Shown: in pieces, positions 42,859 through 52,501 of the stretch
How positions within the stretch are numbered: the first letter of the stretch is position 1
Layout: every line of letters starts with the position of its first letter
From: an uncultured Flavobacteriaceae bacterium
GTDB taxonomy: Bacteria; Bacteroidota; Bacteroidia; Flavobacteriales; Flavobacteriaceae
DNA: 64,000 nt
Direction of reading: 5' to 3'
Assembly (NCBI GenBank): GCA_913065125.1
Contig: CAJYAG010000002.1
Coordinates: forward strand, 62,001-126,000
Notes under the pieces: model-generated
What the model saw: the letters and a program-made list of their open reading frames with translations, nothing else
Databases searched by the model: none
Told to the model about the DNA's origin: nothing
Translations under genes and position numbers: made by a program

Positions 42859-44271
42859 TTATTTTAATGTTGTTGGACAAACAGTTTCTGTTCTTATAAT
42901 TCCGGTTTTTTTAATTGCTTTATATCCGCCTGCGACATCAATAACATTATGGACTCCTCTTGCTTTTAAAATAGATGAAGCAATTACAGAACGATAACCA
43001 CCAGCACAATGTACATAAAAGTTTCTGTCTGTTGGGAATTCGTTAATATGACTATTTAAGTAATCTAATGGTGTACTTGGAACATCTAAAATATGCTCGT
43101 TTGTATATTCTCCAGGTTTACGAACATCAAAAACAGGAACATTATTTTCGTTTATTTCATTTTCTAAAGTTTCGGCTGAAACAGATGTTAAGGTGTCCAC
43201 TTCTTTTCCAGCATTTTTCCAGGCAGAGAAACTTCCGTCTAAATATCCTAATGTATTGTCAAAACCAACACGAGAGAGTCTAATAATTACTTCTTCTTCT
43301 CGCCCTTTAGGAGCAACAATTAAAATAGGTTGTTCTATATCTTTAATTAAAGCGCCAACCCAAGGAGCAAAACCACCATCAATTCCTATAAAAATTGAAC
43401 GCGGAATAAATCCTTTTATAAATTCTGATTGATGACGCACATCTAAAATTAACGCATCCGTTTCGTTGGCTATTCTTTCAAAATCTTCAACAGAAAGTGC
43501 CGTGGTTCCTTTGGTAATAATTTCATCAATATGTTGATAACCTTCTTTGTTTAATTGTACGTTTAAAGGAAAATACGCTGGCGGAGGCAATAATCCATCC
43601 GTAACTTCTTTGACGAATTCTTCTTTGGTCATATCAGCTCTTAGGGCATAATTGGTTTCTTTTTGATTGCCAATGGTACCAACAGTTTCTTTACTTAAGT
43701 TTTTACCACAAGCAGAACCTGCTCCATGCGCTGGATACACAATAACCTCATCAGCTAAAGGCATAATTTTAGTACGTAGGCTATCAAACAAAAATCCAGC
43801 TAAATCTTCTTCTGTTAAAACACCTGTTTTTTGTGCTAAATCTGGTCTTCCAACATCCCCTAGAAATAAGGTATCTCCACTAAACAACGCATAATCTTTT
43901 CCGTTTTTATCTCTTAATAAATACGAAGTACTTTCCATAGTGTGCCCTGGAGTATGAAGTGCAATAATGGTGATATCACCAATTTTAAATTCTTCATTAT
44001 CTTTTGCAATATATGCTTCGTAATTCGTTTCTGCATTTGGACCAAAAACAATTTTTGCGCCTGTATTCTTTGCAAGCGTAACATGTCCGCTTACAAAGTC
44101 TGCATGAAAATGTGTTTCAAAAATATATTTAATTTTTGCATTGTCTTTTGCTGCTCTCTCCATATATGGAGCTACTTCTCTTAAGGGATCTATAATGGCA
44201 ACTTCTCCGTTACTTTCTACATAATACGCACCTTGCGCTAAACAACCTGTGTAAATTTGTTCAACTCTCAT
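42859..44271 (-). CDS. persulfide dioxygenase-like metallo-hydrolase fused to two rhodanese domains
   Basis: A 470-residue cytoplasmic fusion. The N-terminal metallo-beta-lactamase domain (1-240) has THFHADFVSGH (His54, His56, Asp58, His63), HTPGHT and SGDTLF, as in ETHE1-type persulfide dioxygenases that oxidise glutathione persulfide to sulfite. Rhodanese domain 1 (about 265-360) has LIVAPKGREEEV where the catalytic Cys should be, so it is probably structural. Domain 2 (about 375-465) keeps the Cys in YVHCAGGYRS. It is followed by a rhodanese lipoprotein and preceded by SulP, consistent with a sulfide or persulfide oxidation unit. Confidence 0.9.
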   Translation of the reverse strand: MRVEQIYTGCLAQGAYYVESNGEVAIIDPLREVAPYMERAAKDNAKIKYIFETHFHADFVSGHVTLAKNTGAKIVFGPNAETNYEAYIAKDNEEFKIGDITIIALHTPGHTMESTSYLLRDKNGKDYALFSGDTLFLGDVGRPDLAQKTGVLTEEDLAGFLFDSLRTKIMPLADEVIVYPAHGAGSACGKNLSKETVGTIGNQKETNYALRADMTKEEFVKEVTDGLLPPPAYFPLNVQLNKEGYQHIDEIITKGTTALSVEDFERIANETDALILDVRHQSEFIKGFIPRSIFIGIDGGFAPWVGALIKDIEQPILIVAPKGREEEVIIRLSRVGFDNTLGYLDGSFSAWKNAGKEVDTLTSVSAETLENEINENNVPVFDVRKPGEYTNEHILDVPSTPLDYLNSHINEFPTDRNFYVHCAGGYRSVIASSILKARGVHNVIDVAGGYKAIKKTGIIRTETVCPTTLK

Positions 44272-44286
44272 AATTTACTTTCTTCT

Positions 44287-46014
44287 TTATTTATAGGTAT
44301 GATGAATATATTCAGCATATTTTATTTGATGTTCTCTATCGCCAGTTTTATAAAACTTTACTGCTGTAAAAATGTTCATAAAAAAGTGATTGATGTCTAT
44401 ACTATTTAAGATTCCTGCTCTAAACAATGTGTCTCTAACGGGTCCTTTTACACCAGCAAAATAAACGGTAATTCCTTTTTTCTTGTAAAACTGAATACGT
44501 TCTATTAACATTTCTACACCAGTACTGTCAATTCTATTGATACTTTCTGCATCGATGACAATCAATTTTAATGCCTCGCCTTTTTTCTCTGCCAAATCGT
44601 CTAAATTATCTCTAAAATAACTTGCATTTGCAAAGAATAATTGTGCATCAAAACGAATTACTAAAACATCTTCTTCTATAATTACATTTTTAAATCGTTC
44701 GCTATTTTTATAAAAATCTGAATCTGGAACTGCTCCTAAAACTGCAATATAAGGTTTAGAAGTTCTAAAAATTAAGATGATTATTGACATTCCTACTCCA
44801 ACAAAAATTCCGTATTCAATTCCTAAAAAGAGTGTTGCCAAAAAGGTTGTTAGCAATAAAGAGAAATCTAATTTATTGGTTTTCAATAAATAAATAGCAT
44901 CTTTTACTTTTACCAAACCAAAAACCGCTACAATAATAATTGCGGCTAGAACTGTTTTAGGTAAAAAATAAAAAATTGGGGTTAAAAACAATAAGGTGAT
45001 GACAACCATCGCTACTGAAATTAAAGCAGACATTCCGGTTGTTCCTCCCGATTCTTGATTAATTGCCGAACGTGAAAAACTGGATGCTGTTGGATATGCT
45101 TTAAATAATGAGCCAGCCATGTTTCCTAAGCCTAAAGCAATTAACTCTTGATTTGGACGTATTCTATATTCGTCTTGTTTTGCTTCTAATGATTTTCCGA
45201 TAGAAATGGTTTCTAAAAAACCAACTAACACCAAGGTTAAAGCAATTGGTAGTAATTCTTTAATCTGTTGAAAATCTATTTCTGGAATGCTAAATGACGG
45301 TAATCCTGAAGGCACTTCTCTAATGATATCAACATCAGACAAACTCTTTCCAAAATATTTTATTGCTAGTATTCCGAAGATGACAACAATTAGTGCATTC
45401 GGAATTTTTTTATTTATTTTTCGAAGTGATAAAATAATGATGATGGCAACAAATCCTAGAATTGTAGTATGCATATTAAAAGATGAGATATTGTTCCAAA
45501 CATCTTTTATTACATGTTGTATTTGATTGCTTCTAACAAAATCGACTCCAAATAAATTTCTAAATTGATTAAAGCCAATAATTAGTGCTGCTGCAGATGT
45601 AAAACCTGTGATAACTGGTTTCGATAAGAAATTAACAATAAATCCTAAGCGAAAAACGCCCATCAAAAACTGAATTGCTCCAACAACCAAAGCCAATAAA
45701 ATTGCTATTGCAATATAACTATCAGAACCTACTAAAGCCAATGTTGAAACTCCTGCTGCAACGATTAATGAGTCCATTGCAACTGGACCAATTGCTACTT
45801 GTCTAGAAGATCCAAAAATAGCATACATTGCTTGTGGAACTAACGCTGCATACAAACCATAAATTGGTGGCAAACCTGCAATTAAAGCATACGCAATTCC
45901 TTGTGGGATTAAAATAATTCCCACAGTAATTCCAGCTATAAAATCTCCTTTGAACCTAGAGGTTGTATAGTTTGGTAACCATTCTAATATGGGTATTATT
46001 TTTTTAATTTTCAT
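44287..46014 (-). CDS. SulP family anion transporter with STAS domain
   Basis: A 575-residue inner-membrane transporter. It has about 12-14 membrane segments (IIPQGIAYALIAGLPPIYGL is the SulP signature; AYPTASSFSRSAINQESGG the second) and a cytoplasmic STAS domain (about 440-555) with RIDSTGVEMLIERI. SulP proteins carry sulfate, bicarbonate or other oxyanions. In front of a persulfide dioxygenase, transport of sulfate or sulfite is plausible, but direction and substrate are inferred. Its ATG abuts the ruvB stop with no gap. Confidence 0.9.
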   Translation of the reverse strand: MKIKKIIPILEWLPNYTTSRFKGDFIAGITVGIILIPQGIAYALIAGLPPIYGLYAALVPQAMYAIFGSSRQVAIGPVAMDSLIVAAGVSTLALVGSDSYIAIAILLALVVGAIQFLMGVFRLGFIVNFLSKPVITGFTSAAALIIGFNQFRNLFGVDFVRSNQIQHVIKDVWNNISSFNMHTTILGFVAIIIILSLRKINKKIPNALIVVIFGILAIKYFGKSLSDVDIIREVPSGLPSFSIPEIDFQQIKELLPIALTLVLVGFLETISIGKSLEAKQDEYRIRPNQELIALGLGNMAGSLFKAYPTASSFSRSAINQESGGTTGMSALISVAMVVITLLFLTPIFYFLPKTVLAAIIIVAVFGLVKVKDAIYLLKTNKLDFSLLLTTFLATLFLGIEYGIFVGVGMSIIILIFRTSKPYIAVLGAVPDSDFYKNSERFKNVIIEEDVLVIRFDAQLFFANASYFRDNLDDLAEKKGEALKLIVIDAESINRIDSTGVEMLIERIQFYKKKGITVYFAGVKGPVRDTLFRAGILNSIDINHFFMNIFTAVKFYKTGDREHQIKYAEYIHHTYK

Positions 46015-47037
46015 TTAAAACAACTCTCCTTGATTGATACCTTTTTGTTTTCCAAGATGATTGTAGGCCGCTTCTGTTACTTCTCTTCCTCTTGGTGTTC
46101 TCATGATAAATCCTTCTTGAATTAAAAATGGCTCGTATACTTCTTCAATTGTTTCTGCATTTTCTCCAACTGCAGTTGCCAATGTAGAAATTCCTACTGG
46201 TCCACCTTTAAATTTATCGATTAAGGTTGTTAGTATTTTTGTATCCATTTCATCCAAACCAAAAGCATCTACACGCAATGCTTTTAACGCATATTGTGCT
46301 ATTTCAATAGTAATTTTACCGTCTCCTTTGATTTGTGCAAAATCTCTAACTCTTCGTAACAGCGCATTGGCTATTCTTGGTGTTCCCCTACTTCTACCAG
46401 CAATTTCTATTGCAGCTTCCATAGAAATAGGAACTTTCAATATTTCTGCACTACGCTGAACGATCGTTGTTAATAATTCTTTTTTATAATAATTTAAACG
46501 GCTACTAATTCCGAAACGAGCTCGCATTGGAGATGTTAACAAACCAGAACGTGTTGTTGCACCAATTAATGTAAAAGGCTCTAAATTGATTTGAACGGTT
46601 CTGGCATTTGGACCAGATTCAATCATAATATCAATTTTATAATCTTCCATCGCAGAATACAAATACTCTTCTACAATCGGACTTAAACGATGAATTTCAT
46701 CAATAAATAAGACATCTCTCTCATCAAGATTGGTTAGCAAACCTGCTAAATCTCCTGGTTTGTCTAAAACAGGGCCAGAAGTAACTTTAATTCCTACATT
46801 TAATTCATTTGCTAAAATGTGCGCTAAGGTTGTTTTCCCTAAACCTGGTGGTCCGTGAAATAAGGTATGATCTAAAGCTTCATCTCTTTGATTTGCAGCT
46901 TCTACAAATATTTTAAGATTCTCAATTGCTTGATCTTGCCCTGTAAAATCGTCGAATGATAATGGACGTAATTTTTTTTCTACATCCAGTTCTTCATTTG
47001 AAAGATTTGTGTTTTCAGGATTTAAGTTTTCATTCAT
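46015..47037 (-). CDS. ruvB: Holliday junction branch migration ATPase RuvB
   Basis: A 340-residue AAA+ motor that drives branch migration with RuvA. Walker A is [18 protein letters not shown], Walker [12 protein letters not shown], sensor [19 protein letters not shown], and the winged helix contains [17 protein letters not shown] start at the ATG at 47037: a -7 box lies at 47043-47050, so an ATG 13 codons upstream would not be in the transcript. No ruvA or ruvC is near. It heads a minus-strand string with the sulfur genes. Confidence 0.97.
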   Translation of the reverse strand: MNENLNPENTNLSNEELDVEKKLRPLSFDDFTGQDQAIENLKIFVEAANQRDEALDHTLFHGPPGLGKTTLAHILANELNVGIKVTSGPVLDKPGDLAGLLTNLDERDVLFIDEIHRLSPIVEEYLYSAMEDYKIDIMIESGPNARTVQINLEPFTLIGATTRSGLLTSPMRARFGISSRLNYYKKELLTTIVQRSAEILKVPISMEAAIEIAGRSRGTPRIANALLRRVRDFAQIKGDGKITIEIAQYALKALRVDAFGLDEMDTKILTTLIDKFKGGPVGISTLATAVGENAETIEEVYEPFLIQEGFIMRTPRGREVTEAAYNHLGKQKGINQGELF

Positions 47038-47042
47038 ACGTA

Positions 47043-47050
47043 CAAAGATA
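47043..47050 (-). promoter_or_regulatory. -7 box (TATCTTTG), leaderless geometry, ruvB
   Basis: Exact TAnnTTTG on the minus strand with five bases before the ATG at 47037. A possible -33 TTG lies 23 bases further upstream. Confidence 0.6.
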
Positions 47051-47122
47051 ACTGAATTTAAATTTTCATTAAGCAATAAATGTTACACGAAATCTATCAC
47101 TTTTATGAAAACTCTAATATAC

Positions 47123-47156
47123 AAAAAAGCCTTTCCAATTTGGAAAGGCTTTTTAA
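47123..47156. terminator. terminator at the end of the act-cox operon
   Basis: AAAAAGCCTTTCC / GGAAAGGCTTTTT around AATTT, with T runs on both strands, 13 bp past the coxA stop. Confidence 0.9.
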
Positions 47157-47168
47157 TTTTTATAATTC

Positions 47169-48938
47169 TTAAGAAGGATCTTCTCCGTCTTTTAATGGTA
47201 CAGTTTGTAACACAAAGTCTTCTCCATGTGTATATTCTCCATTTTCATCAACCTTACTGTAATCGTATGGCCAACGGTGTACTTCTGGAATTTTACCTGG
47301 CCAGTTTCCGTGAATAGCTTCTACTGGTGTTGTCCATTCTAATGTGTTTGCTTTCCAAGGGTTTTGTGTTGCTTTTTTTCCTCTATAAATAGAGATAAAG
47401 AAGTTTGCTAAGAAAATTATTTGTGCTAAACCTCCTAAGATTGCAAATAATGTAATTACAACATTTACATCCGCAACGTCGTCAAACATTGGAAAACTTG
47501 TATTGGTATAATATCTTCTTGGTAAACCTGCTAATCCAATAAAGTGCATTGGGAAGAATACTCCGTACGCAGCAATAATTGTGATCCAAAAGTGCCAATA
47601 ACCTAATACTTTATTCATCATTTTACCATACATTTTTGGGAACCAGTGATACACACCAGCAAACATTCCGAAGATTGCAGACACACCCATTACTAAGTGA
47701 AAGTGAGCAACAACAAAATACGTATCGTGAACATTAATATCTAATGCAGAATCTCCTAAAACCAATCCTGTTAAACCTCCAGTAACGAATGTAGAAACTA
47801 ATCCGATAGAAAATAACATGGCGGGATTTAATTGGAGATTACCTTTCCATAAAGTGGTAATCCAGTTAAAGGCTTTTACAGCTGATGGAATTGCAATTAA
47901 TAGCGTTGTAAAAGTAAATACCGATCCTAAGAAAGGATTCATTCCTGAAATAAACATGTGGTGACCCCAAACAATTGTTGATAAAAATGCAATGGCTAAA
48001 ATTGATCCAATCATTGCTCGATAACCAAAGATTGGTTTTCGTGAATTAATTGCAATAACCTCAGATACTATACCCATTGCTGGTAAAATAACAATATATA
48101 CTTCTGGGTGTCCTAAGAACCAGAATAAGTGTTCAAATAAAACTGGCGAACCTCCTTGATAATGTAAAACTTCTCCACTGATAAAAATATCTGACAAAAA
48201 AAATGAAGTTCCAAAACTTCTATCCATAATTAATAAAAGTGCAGCAGATAATAATACTGGGAAAGAAACGACTCCAATAATAGCAGTTACAAAGAATGCC
48301 CACATTGTTAATGGCAATCTTGTCATTTTCATTCCTTTAGTTCTCAGGTTAAATATGGTTACGATATAGTTTAAAGATCCAATTAAAGAAGATGCAATAA
48401 ATATAGCCATCGATGTTAACCATAATGTCATTCCTAATCCAGAACCTGGAATTGCTTGTGGCAATGCACTTAAAGGAGGATAAATTGTCCAACCTGCAGA
48501 AGCTGGTCCAGCTTCAACAAATAAAGAAACAACCATAATAACACTAGAAATAAAGAACAACCAATAAGAAATCATGTTTAAAAAACCTGATGCCATATCT
48601 CTAGCTCCAATTTGTAATGGAATTAATAAATTAGAGAATGTACCACTTAAACCAGCTGTTAATACAAAGAAAACCATTATTGTACCATGAATTGTAACTA
48701 AAGCTAGATACATATCTGGGTCCATTACTCCATCTGTTTGATTACTTCCTAAGAAAGCTTCAATAATTGTAAATGATTTTTCTGGCCATGCAATTTGCAA
48801 ACGAAATAACATTGACATAAACACTCCAATAACTCCCATAAAAATACCAGTTATTAAAAACTGCTTAGAAATCATTTTGTGATCTTGACTAAAAATATAT
48901 TTAGTTACAAATGTTTCTTTATGATGATGCTCTGACAT
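47169..48938 (-). CDS. coxA: cytochrome c oxidase subunit I
   Basis: A 589-residue haem-copper oxidase catalytic subunit with 12 or more membrane segments. Seen: the low-spin haem ligand region HGTIMVFFVLTAGL; the CuB site FWFLGHPEVYIVILP with the His-Tyr pair; WGHHMFISG; and the haem ligands in HDTYFVVAHFHLVMG. GHPEVY with the Glu marks an A1-type oxidase with the D-channel arrangement. It is last in the operon with alternative complex III, with which such oxidases form supercomplexes. No subunit III gene is in the window. Confidence 0.96.
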   Translation of the reverse strand: MSEHHHKETFVTKYIFSQDHKMISKQFLITGIFMGVIGVFMSMLFRLQIAWPEKSFTIIEAFLGSNQTDGVMDPDMYLALVTIHGTIMVFFVLTAGLSGTFSNLLIPLQIGARDMASGFLNMISYWLFFISSVIMVVSLFVEAGPASAGWTIYPPLSALPQAIPGSGLGMTLWLTSMAIFIASSLIGSLNYIVTIFNLRTKGMKMTRLPLTMWAFFVTAIIGVVSFPVLLSAALLLIMDRSFGTSFFLSDIFISGEVLHYQGGSPVLFEHLFWFLGHPEVYIVILPAMGIVSEVIAINSRKPIFGYRAMIGSILAIAFLSTIVWGHHMFISGMNPFLGSVFTFTTLLIAIPSAVKAFNWITTLWKGNLQLNPAMLFSIGLVSTFVTGGLTGLVLGDSALDINVHDTYFVVAHFHLVMGVSAIFGMFAGVYHWFPKMYGKMMNKVLGYWHFWITIIAAYGVFFPMHFIGLAGLPRRYYTNTSFPMFDDVADVNVVITLFAILGGLAQIIFLANFFISIYRGKKATQNPWKANTLEWTTPVEAIHGNWPGKIPEVHRWPYDYSKVDENGEYTHGEDFVLQTVPLKDGEDPS

Positions 48939-48970
48939 ATCTTATTTTTTATTATCTACTTTAAAATATC

Positions 48971-49978
48971 TTATTTAATAACTTCTGCTAAAGTTGGTTG
49001 TTGTGCAATCCACTTATTAAAAGCTTCTTCTTCTTCAACAACTATTTTCATTTGCATATTAAAGTGTGATGCTCCACAAATTTTATTACATAACAATATG
49101 AAATCAAACTCGTATGGATCTTCACCTTTTGCTTTTCTAATTTTATTAATATCTGCCGTTTTAGCAACAACTTCAGATTGTTCTCTCATTTCTTCTGTAG
49201 TAAACTTTGGCGTAAATCCAAACTCAGTAACCATTCCTGGAACACAGTTCATCTGCGCTCTAAAGTGAGGCATGTATGCAGAGTGTAATACATCTTGAGA
49301 ACGGAATTTAAAAATTACTTTACGGCCTTTTGGTAAGTGTAATTCGGTAACTTTTTTATCGTCTTGTGCATTTAGGTCTGTCATATCGACACCCATTGTG
49401 TTAACCCCTTTAATGTAATTTACATTTCCTCTACCCAGTGCATTATCTTCACCTGCATAACGCGCTTCCCATTGAAACTGTTTTGCATACACTTCTATAA
49501 TTAATGGATCTTCAGCATCTGATAAATCCATAATATTATTCCATTGCCATAATCCGTAACCAATTAAAACAACTAAAACCACTGCTGGTGTAATTGTCCA
49601 GATTGCTTCTAATTTATGACTATCTGCATAAAATAATGCTTTCTTACCTTCTTTTCCTCTGTATTTATAAGCAAAATAGAATAATAAAAATTGCATTATA
49701 AATTGAACGATTCCAATTAAAATAAAAGTGATATTGAATAAGTTATCATCGTGTTCTCCTTCGATAGAAGCAGATTCTGGCAACATCAATACATTCATAA
49801 AGATTAAGCAATAAATCATCATTGCGTATAAGAAAGCTGTAAACCAAAGAAATAATTTCCCTTGTGTGTCATTATCTTTGTCTGTAGCAATTACTGATCT
49901 AAAATTTAAAATTCTAGTGATTTGCCAAAAGCTTACACCTATTGCAACAGCTATAAAAATATAAAATAAAGCTAGCAT
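48971..49978 (-). CDS. coxB: cytochrome c oxidase subunit II
   Basis: A 335-residue subunit II with three hydrophobic segments (about 3-20, 45-65 and 85-108, plus a further one at about 130-150). A periplasmic cupredoxin domain follows. The CuA site is CNKICGASHFNM, with both Cys, the His and the Met in register, and HSAYMPHFRAQMNCVPGM holds the first His. The extra N-terminal membrane segments are typical of Bacteroidota. It accepts electrons from the cytochrome c of ActE or ActA. No C-terminal haem domain. Confidence 0.95.
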   Translation of the reverse strand: MLALFYIFIAVAIGVSFWQITRILNFRSVIATDKDNDTQGKLFLWFTAFLYAMMIYCLIFMNVLMLPESASIEGEHDDNLFNITFILIGIVQFIMQFLLFYFAYKYRGKEGKKALFYADSHKLEAIWTITPAVVLVVLIGYGLWQWNNIMDLSDAEDPLIIEVYAKQFQWEARYAGEDNALGRGNVNYIKGVNTMGVDMTDLNAQDDKKVTELHLPKGRKVIFKFRSQDVLHSAYMPHFRAQMNCVPGMVTEFGFTPKFTTEEMREQSEVVAKTADINKIRKAKGEDPYEFDFILLCNKICGASHFNMQMKIVVEEEEAFNKWIAQQPTLAEVIK

Positions 49979-50004
49979 ATTATTTTGTCTTAATTATTTA
50001 ATTA

Positions 50005-51384
50005 TTAATGATGATTTTCTTCTCCTTCGTGTTCAATATTGTAATAATGGAAATGTTCACTTTCATGTAAAAATGGATTTCCTTTTGGTAAAGGTGCCGC
50101 TTTTGCAAATGAGCTAAAAGTAACAAATATAAATAGTCCAATAAAAAATGCTAAAGCACTTAATTCTGGGATACCAATAAACCATTGATCTCCAACTGTT
50201 GCTGGCATAATCATTATAAACACATCTAAATAATGCCCAGCTAAGATTACCAATCCACCAATAACAACAAACCAAGATTTACTTTTAAAATCACTATTGA
50301 TTAACAACAATACAGGGAATACAAAGTTCATAACTACCATTGATAAAAACGGTAATTTATATTCATTAAATCTTGCAATGAAATACACTGTTTCTTCTGA
50401 CATATCAGCATACCAAATTAGCATAAACTGAGCAAACCATAGATAGGTCCAAAACACACTAAAACCAAACATGTATTTAGCTAAATCGTGTAAATGACTA
50501 TCATTTACAAAAGGCAAATGACCTTTAGAGCGTAAATAAATTGTTACAAATGCAATAACTGTTAAAGCACTTACTAATAGAGTTGCTAAAACATACCATC
50601 CAAATAATGTAGAAAACCAGTGTGGATCTAATCCCATTATCCAATCCCAAGACATCATAGATTCAGTAATCATAAAGAATACTAAAAATACAACAGATGC
50701 GTGGTAGTTTTTCTTATATATTTTATTTCCATCATTTGCAGTATCTTCTGCAATAGACCATTTTCTAGATAAAAAACGGTATGCATTCCATCCTAACAAG
50801 TAAACAACACTTCTAATAGTCCAACCTGGAATATTTAACCACCATTTTTTACCATCAACGATAGCATCGTAATTTGGACTTGAAGGGTCAAAGGTTCCAT
50901 CAGCCATCCATACAAATAAATGATTTAAATGTCCAGCTGAAGTCATAACTAGTACAAACATTAAAATACTTGCTGGAACTATATTAGCAGTAATGGCTTC
51001 CATTACTCTAAAAAGAACAATAGACCAACCTGCTTGTGCGACTCTTTGGATTGCATAAAATGCCAATACAAGTAATGTTATTCCTAAAAAGAAAAACAAT
51101 GCTACATAACTTGCAGCCCAAGGTTTGTTTTGTAATGCATGTAATACATGTTCTGCATGCTCATCATCTGCGTGTTCAGAAGCTGTAGTATTATTGTCGT
51201 GAGAATCTGCTACTGGAGCATGTGTTGCTGTAGTTACTCCATGGCTATCATGTTGACTTGCTATAATTTCTTTAGCGTCTTCAACCGTTTTTGGTGCAGT
51301 TAAAAAGCTATATCCAACACCCAAAGCTCCAATAATCATTAAAGCAATTGAGAATGTTTTTAATTTACCTGAGAATTGATACAT
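50005..51384 (-). CDS. actF: alternative complex III subunit ActF
   Basis: A 459-residue membrane subunit, homologous to the NrfD-like half that lacks the full quinone site. About ten membrane segments follow an N-terminal anchor and a His/Asp-rich loop at about 38-85 (SQHDSHGVTTATHAP, ASEHADDEHAEHVLHAL). MESMMSWDWIMGLDPHWFSTLFGW-like conserved stretches fit ActF. It is embedded in the inner membrane with ActC. A second His-rich stretch forms the C-terminus (ESEHFHYYNIEHEGEENHH). Confidence 0.9.
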   Translation of the reverse strand: MYQFSGKLKTFSIALMIIGALGVGYSFLTAPKTVEDAKEIIASQHDSHGVTTATHAPVADSHDNNTTASEHADDEHAEHVLHALQNKPWAASYVALFFFLGITLLVLAFYAIQRVAQAGWSIVLFRVMEAITANIVPASILMFVLVMTSAGHLNHLFVWMADGTFDPSSPNYDAIVDGKKWWLNIPGWTIRSVVYLLGWNAYRFLSRKWSIAEDTANDGNKIYKKNYHASVVFLVFFMITESMMSWDWIMGLDPHWFSTLFGWYVLATLLVSALTVIAFVTIYLRSKGHLPFVNDSHLHDLAKYMFGFSVFWTYLWFAQFMLIWYADMSEETVYFIARFNEYKLPFLSMVVMNFVFPVLLLINSDFKSKSWFVVIGGLVILAGHYLDVFIMIMPATVGDQWFIGIPELSALAFFIGLFIFVTFSSFAKAAPLPKGNPFLHESEHFHYYNIEHEGEENHH

Positions 51385-51410
51385 ATCTTTTAATTCTATC
51401 TTTTAAAGAC

Positions 51411-51965
51411 TTAGTTTAATAAATCGTTTCTTAGTTTTTCTACATAGTGAACAACTTGCCAACGTTCTTTTACTGTTAATTGAGATGCGTGAGACCCCAT
51501 TAAGTTTCTACCATACATAATTACATGATAAATACTTCCTTCAGTAATTGCTCTATCTTTGTAATTTGGCACACCGTTAAATTTTTCTCTCTGTGCTAAA
51601 ACACCGTTTCCATCTCCTTTTGTACCATGACAGGTAGCACAGTAAATAGCATACATTTTTTTTCCATTTGCCATGATTTCTTCATTAACATCTAATGGAG
51701 ATTTTAATTCATTTAAAGCAGTATCATATCCTTCAGTAGTATTAGGATAATCATAAGGAACTTGTCCTCTTGCGATTGTTCCATCAACCGGTTTTAAATT
51801 AGAACCATTAATGTTGTCATTTAACCCGTTTGCTCCATTTGGCTCATAAGGAACTGCTACATACATATCTGGCATGTATTGTACACTTCTAGTGCGTTTA
51901 TCTCCACAAGATACCACAGATACTAATGCTACTAAAGCGAAAATTATTTTTGTAAAATTCTTCAT
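51411..51965 (-). CDS. actE: alternative complex III monohaem cytochrome c, ActE
   Basis: A 184-residue lipoprotein cytochrome. The leader MKNFTKIIFALVALVSVVSC ends in a lipobox Cys. The haem motif is IYCATCHGTKGDGNG and the distal Met lies probably in MYGRNLMGSHAS. ActE passes electrons from the ActA haems towards the oxidase or a soluble carrier on the periplasmic side. Gene order actE between actD and actF is the standard one. Confidence 0.93.
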   Translation of the reverse strand: MKNFTKIIFALVALVSVVSCGDKRTRSVQYMPDMYVAVPYEPNGANGLNDNINGSNLKPVDGTIARGQVPYDYPNTTEGYDTALNELKSPLDVNEEIMANGKKMYAIYCATCHGTKGDGNGVLAQREKFNGVPNYKDRAITEGSIYHVIMYGRNLMGSHASQLTVKERWQVVHYVEKLRNDLLN

Positions 51966-51976
51966 CGTCTCTTTAA

Positions 51977-52501
51977 TTAGTGCTTTTCTACTACGTTTAT
52001 TTCTACAGCTCCAGTCTCTTTTAATAATGTTGTTAATTCTTCTTCATTATTGTGAACAGGAATTTCCATTAAAAAATGATCATCTGTAGTCCTTGGATCA
52101 GGGTTTTCTGCTACTTTAAATGGCCAAATTCTACTTCTCATATAAAAAGTAATCACCATTAAGTGGGCTGCAAAAAAAACTGTTAATTCAAACATAATTG
52201 GCACAAATGCTGGCATGTTTAACCACCAAGAAAAATTTGGCTTTCCTCCAATATCTTGAGGCCAATCTTGGATCATCATGTAGTTTGTCATCCAAATAGC
52301 AATACCCAAACCTGTAATTCCATACATAAATGCAGTAATTGCTAAACGTGTTGGTGCTAAGCCCATTGCTTTGTCTAGTCCGTGAACAGGAAAAGGACAA
52401 AATACTTCTTCGATATGATGATTTGCTGCTTTTACTTTCTTAACGGCGTCAAGAACAACTTCATCATCATTATAAAATGCGTGTATAACTTTATTACTCA
52501 T
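51977..52501 (-). CDS. actD: alternative complex III subunit ActD (DUF3341)
   Basis: A 174-residue DUF3341 protein. A cytoplasmic N-terminal domain (HAFYNDDEVVLDAVKKVKAA, FCPFPVHGLDKAMGL) is followed by two membrane segments (about 52-74 and 96-118). Its start overlaps the actC stop by 8 bp, so translation is coupled. It is a structural subunit without cofactors. Confidence 0.92.
   Translation of the reverse strand: MSNKVIHAFYNDDEVVLDAVKKVKAANHHIEEVFCPFPVHGLDKAMGLAPTRLAITAFMYGITGLGIAIWMTNYMMIQDWPQDIGGKPNFSWWLNMPAFVPIMFELTVFFAAHLMVITFYMRSRIWPFKVAENPDPRTTDDHFLMEIPVHNNEEELTTLLKETGAVEINVVEKH

Noticed and set aside
46015..47076. Longer ruvB frame starting 13 codons upstream
   Set aside because: The -7 box at 47043-47050 lies between that ATG and the accepted one.
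47009..47317. Plus-strand frame crossing the coxA terminator
   Set aside because: It runs through the ruvB promoter, a terminator hairpin and the antisense of coxA, and resembles no protein.
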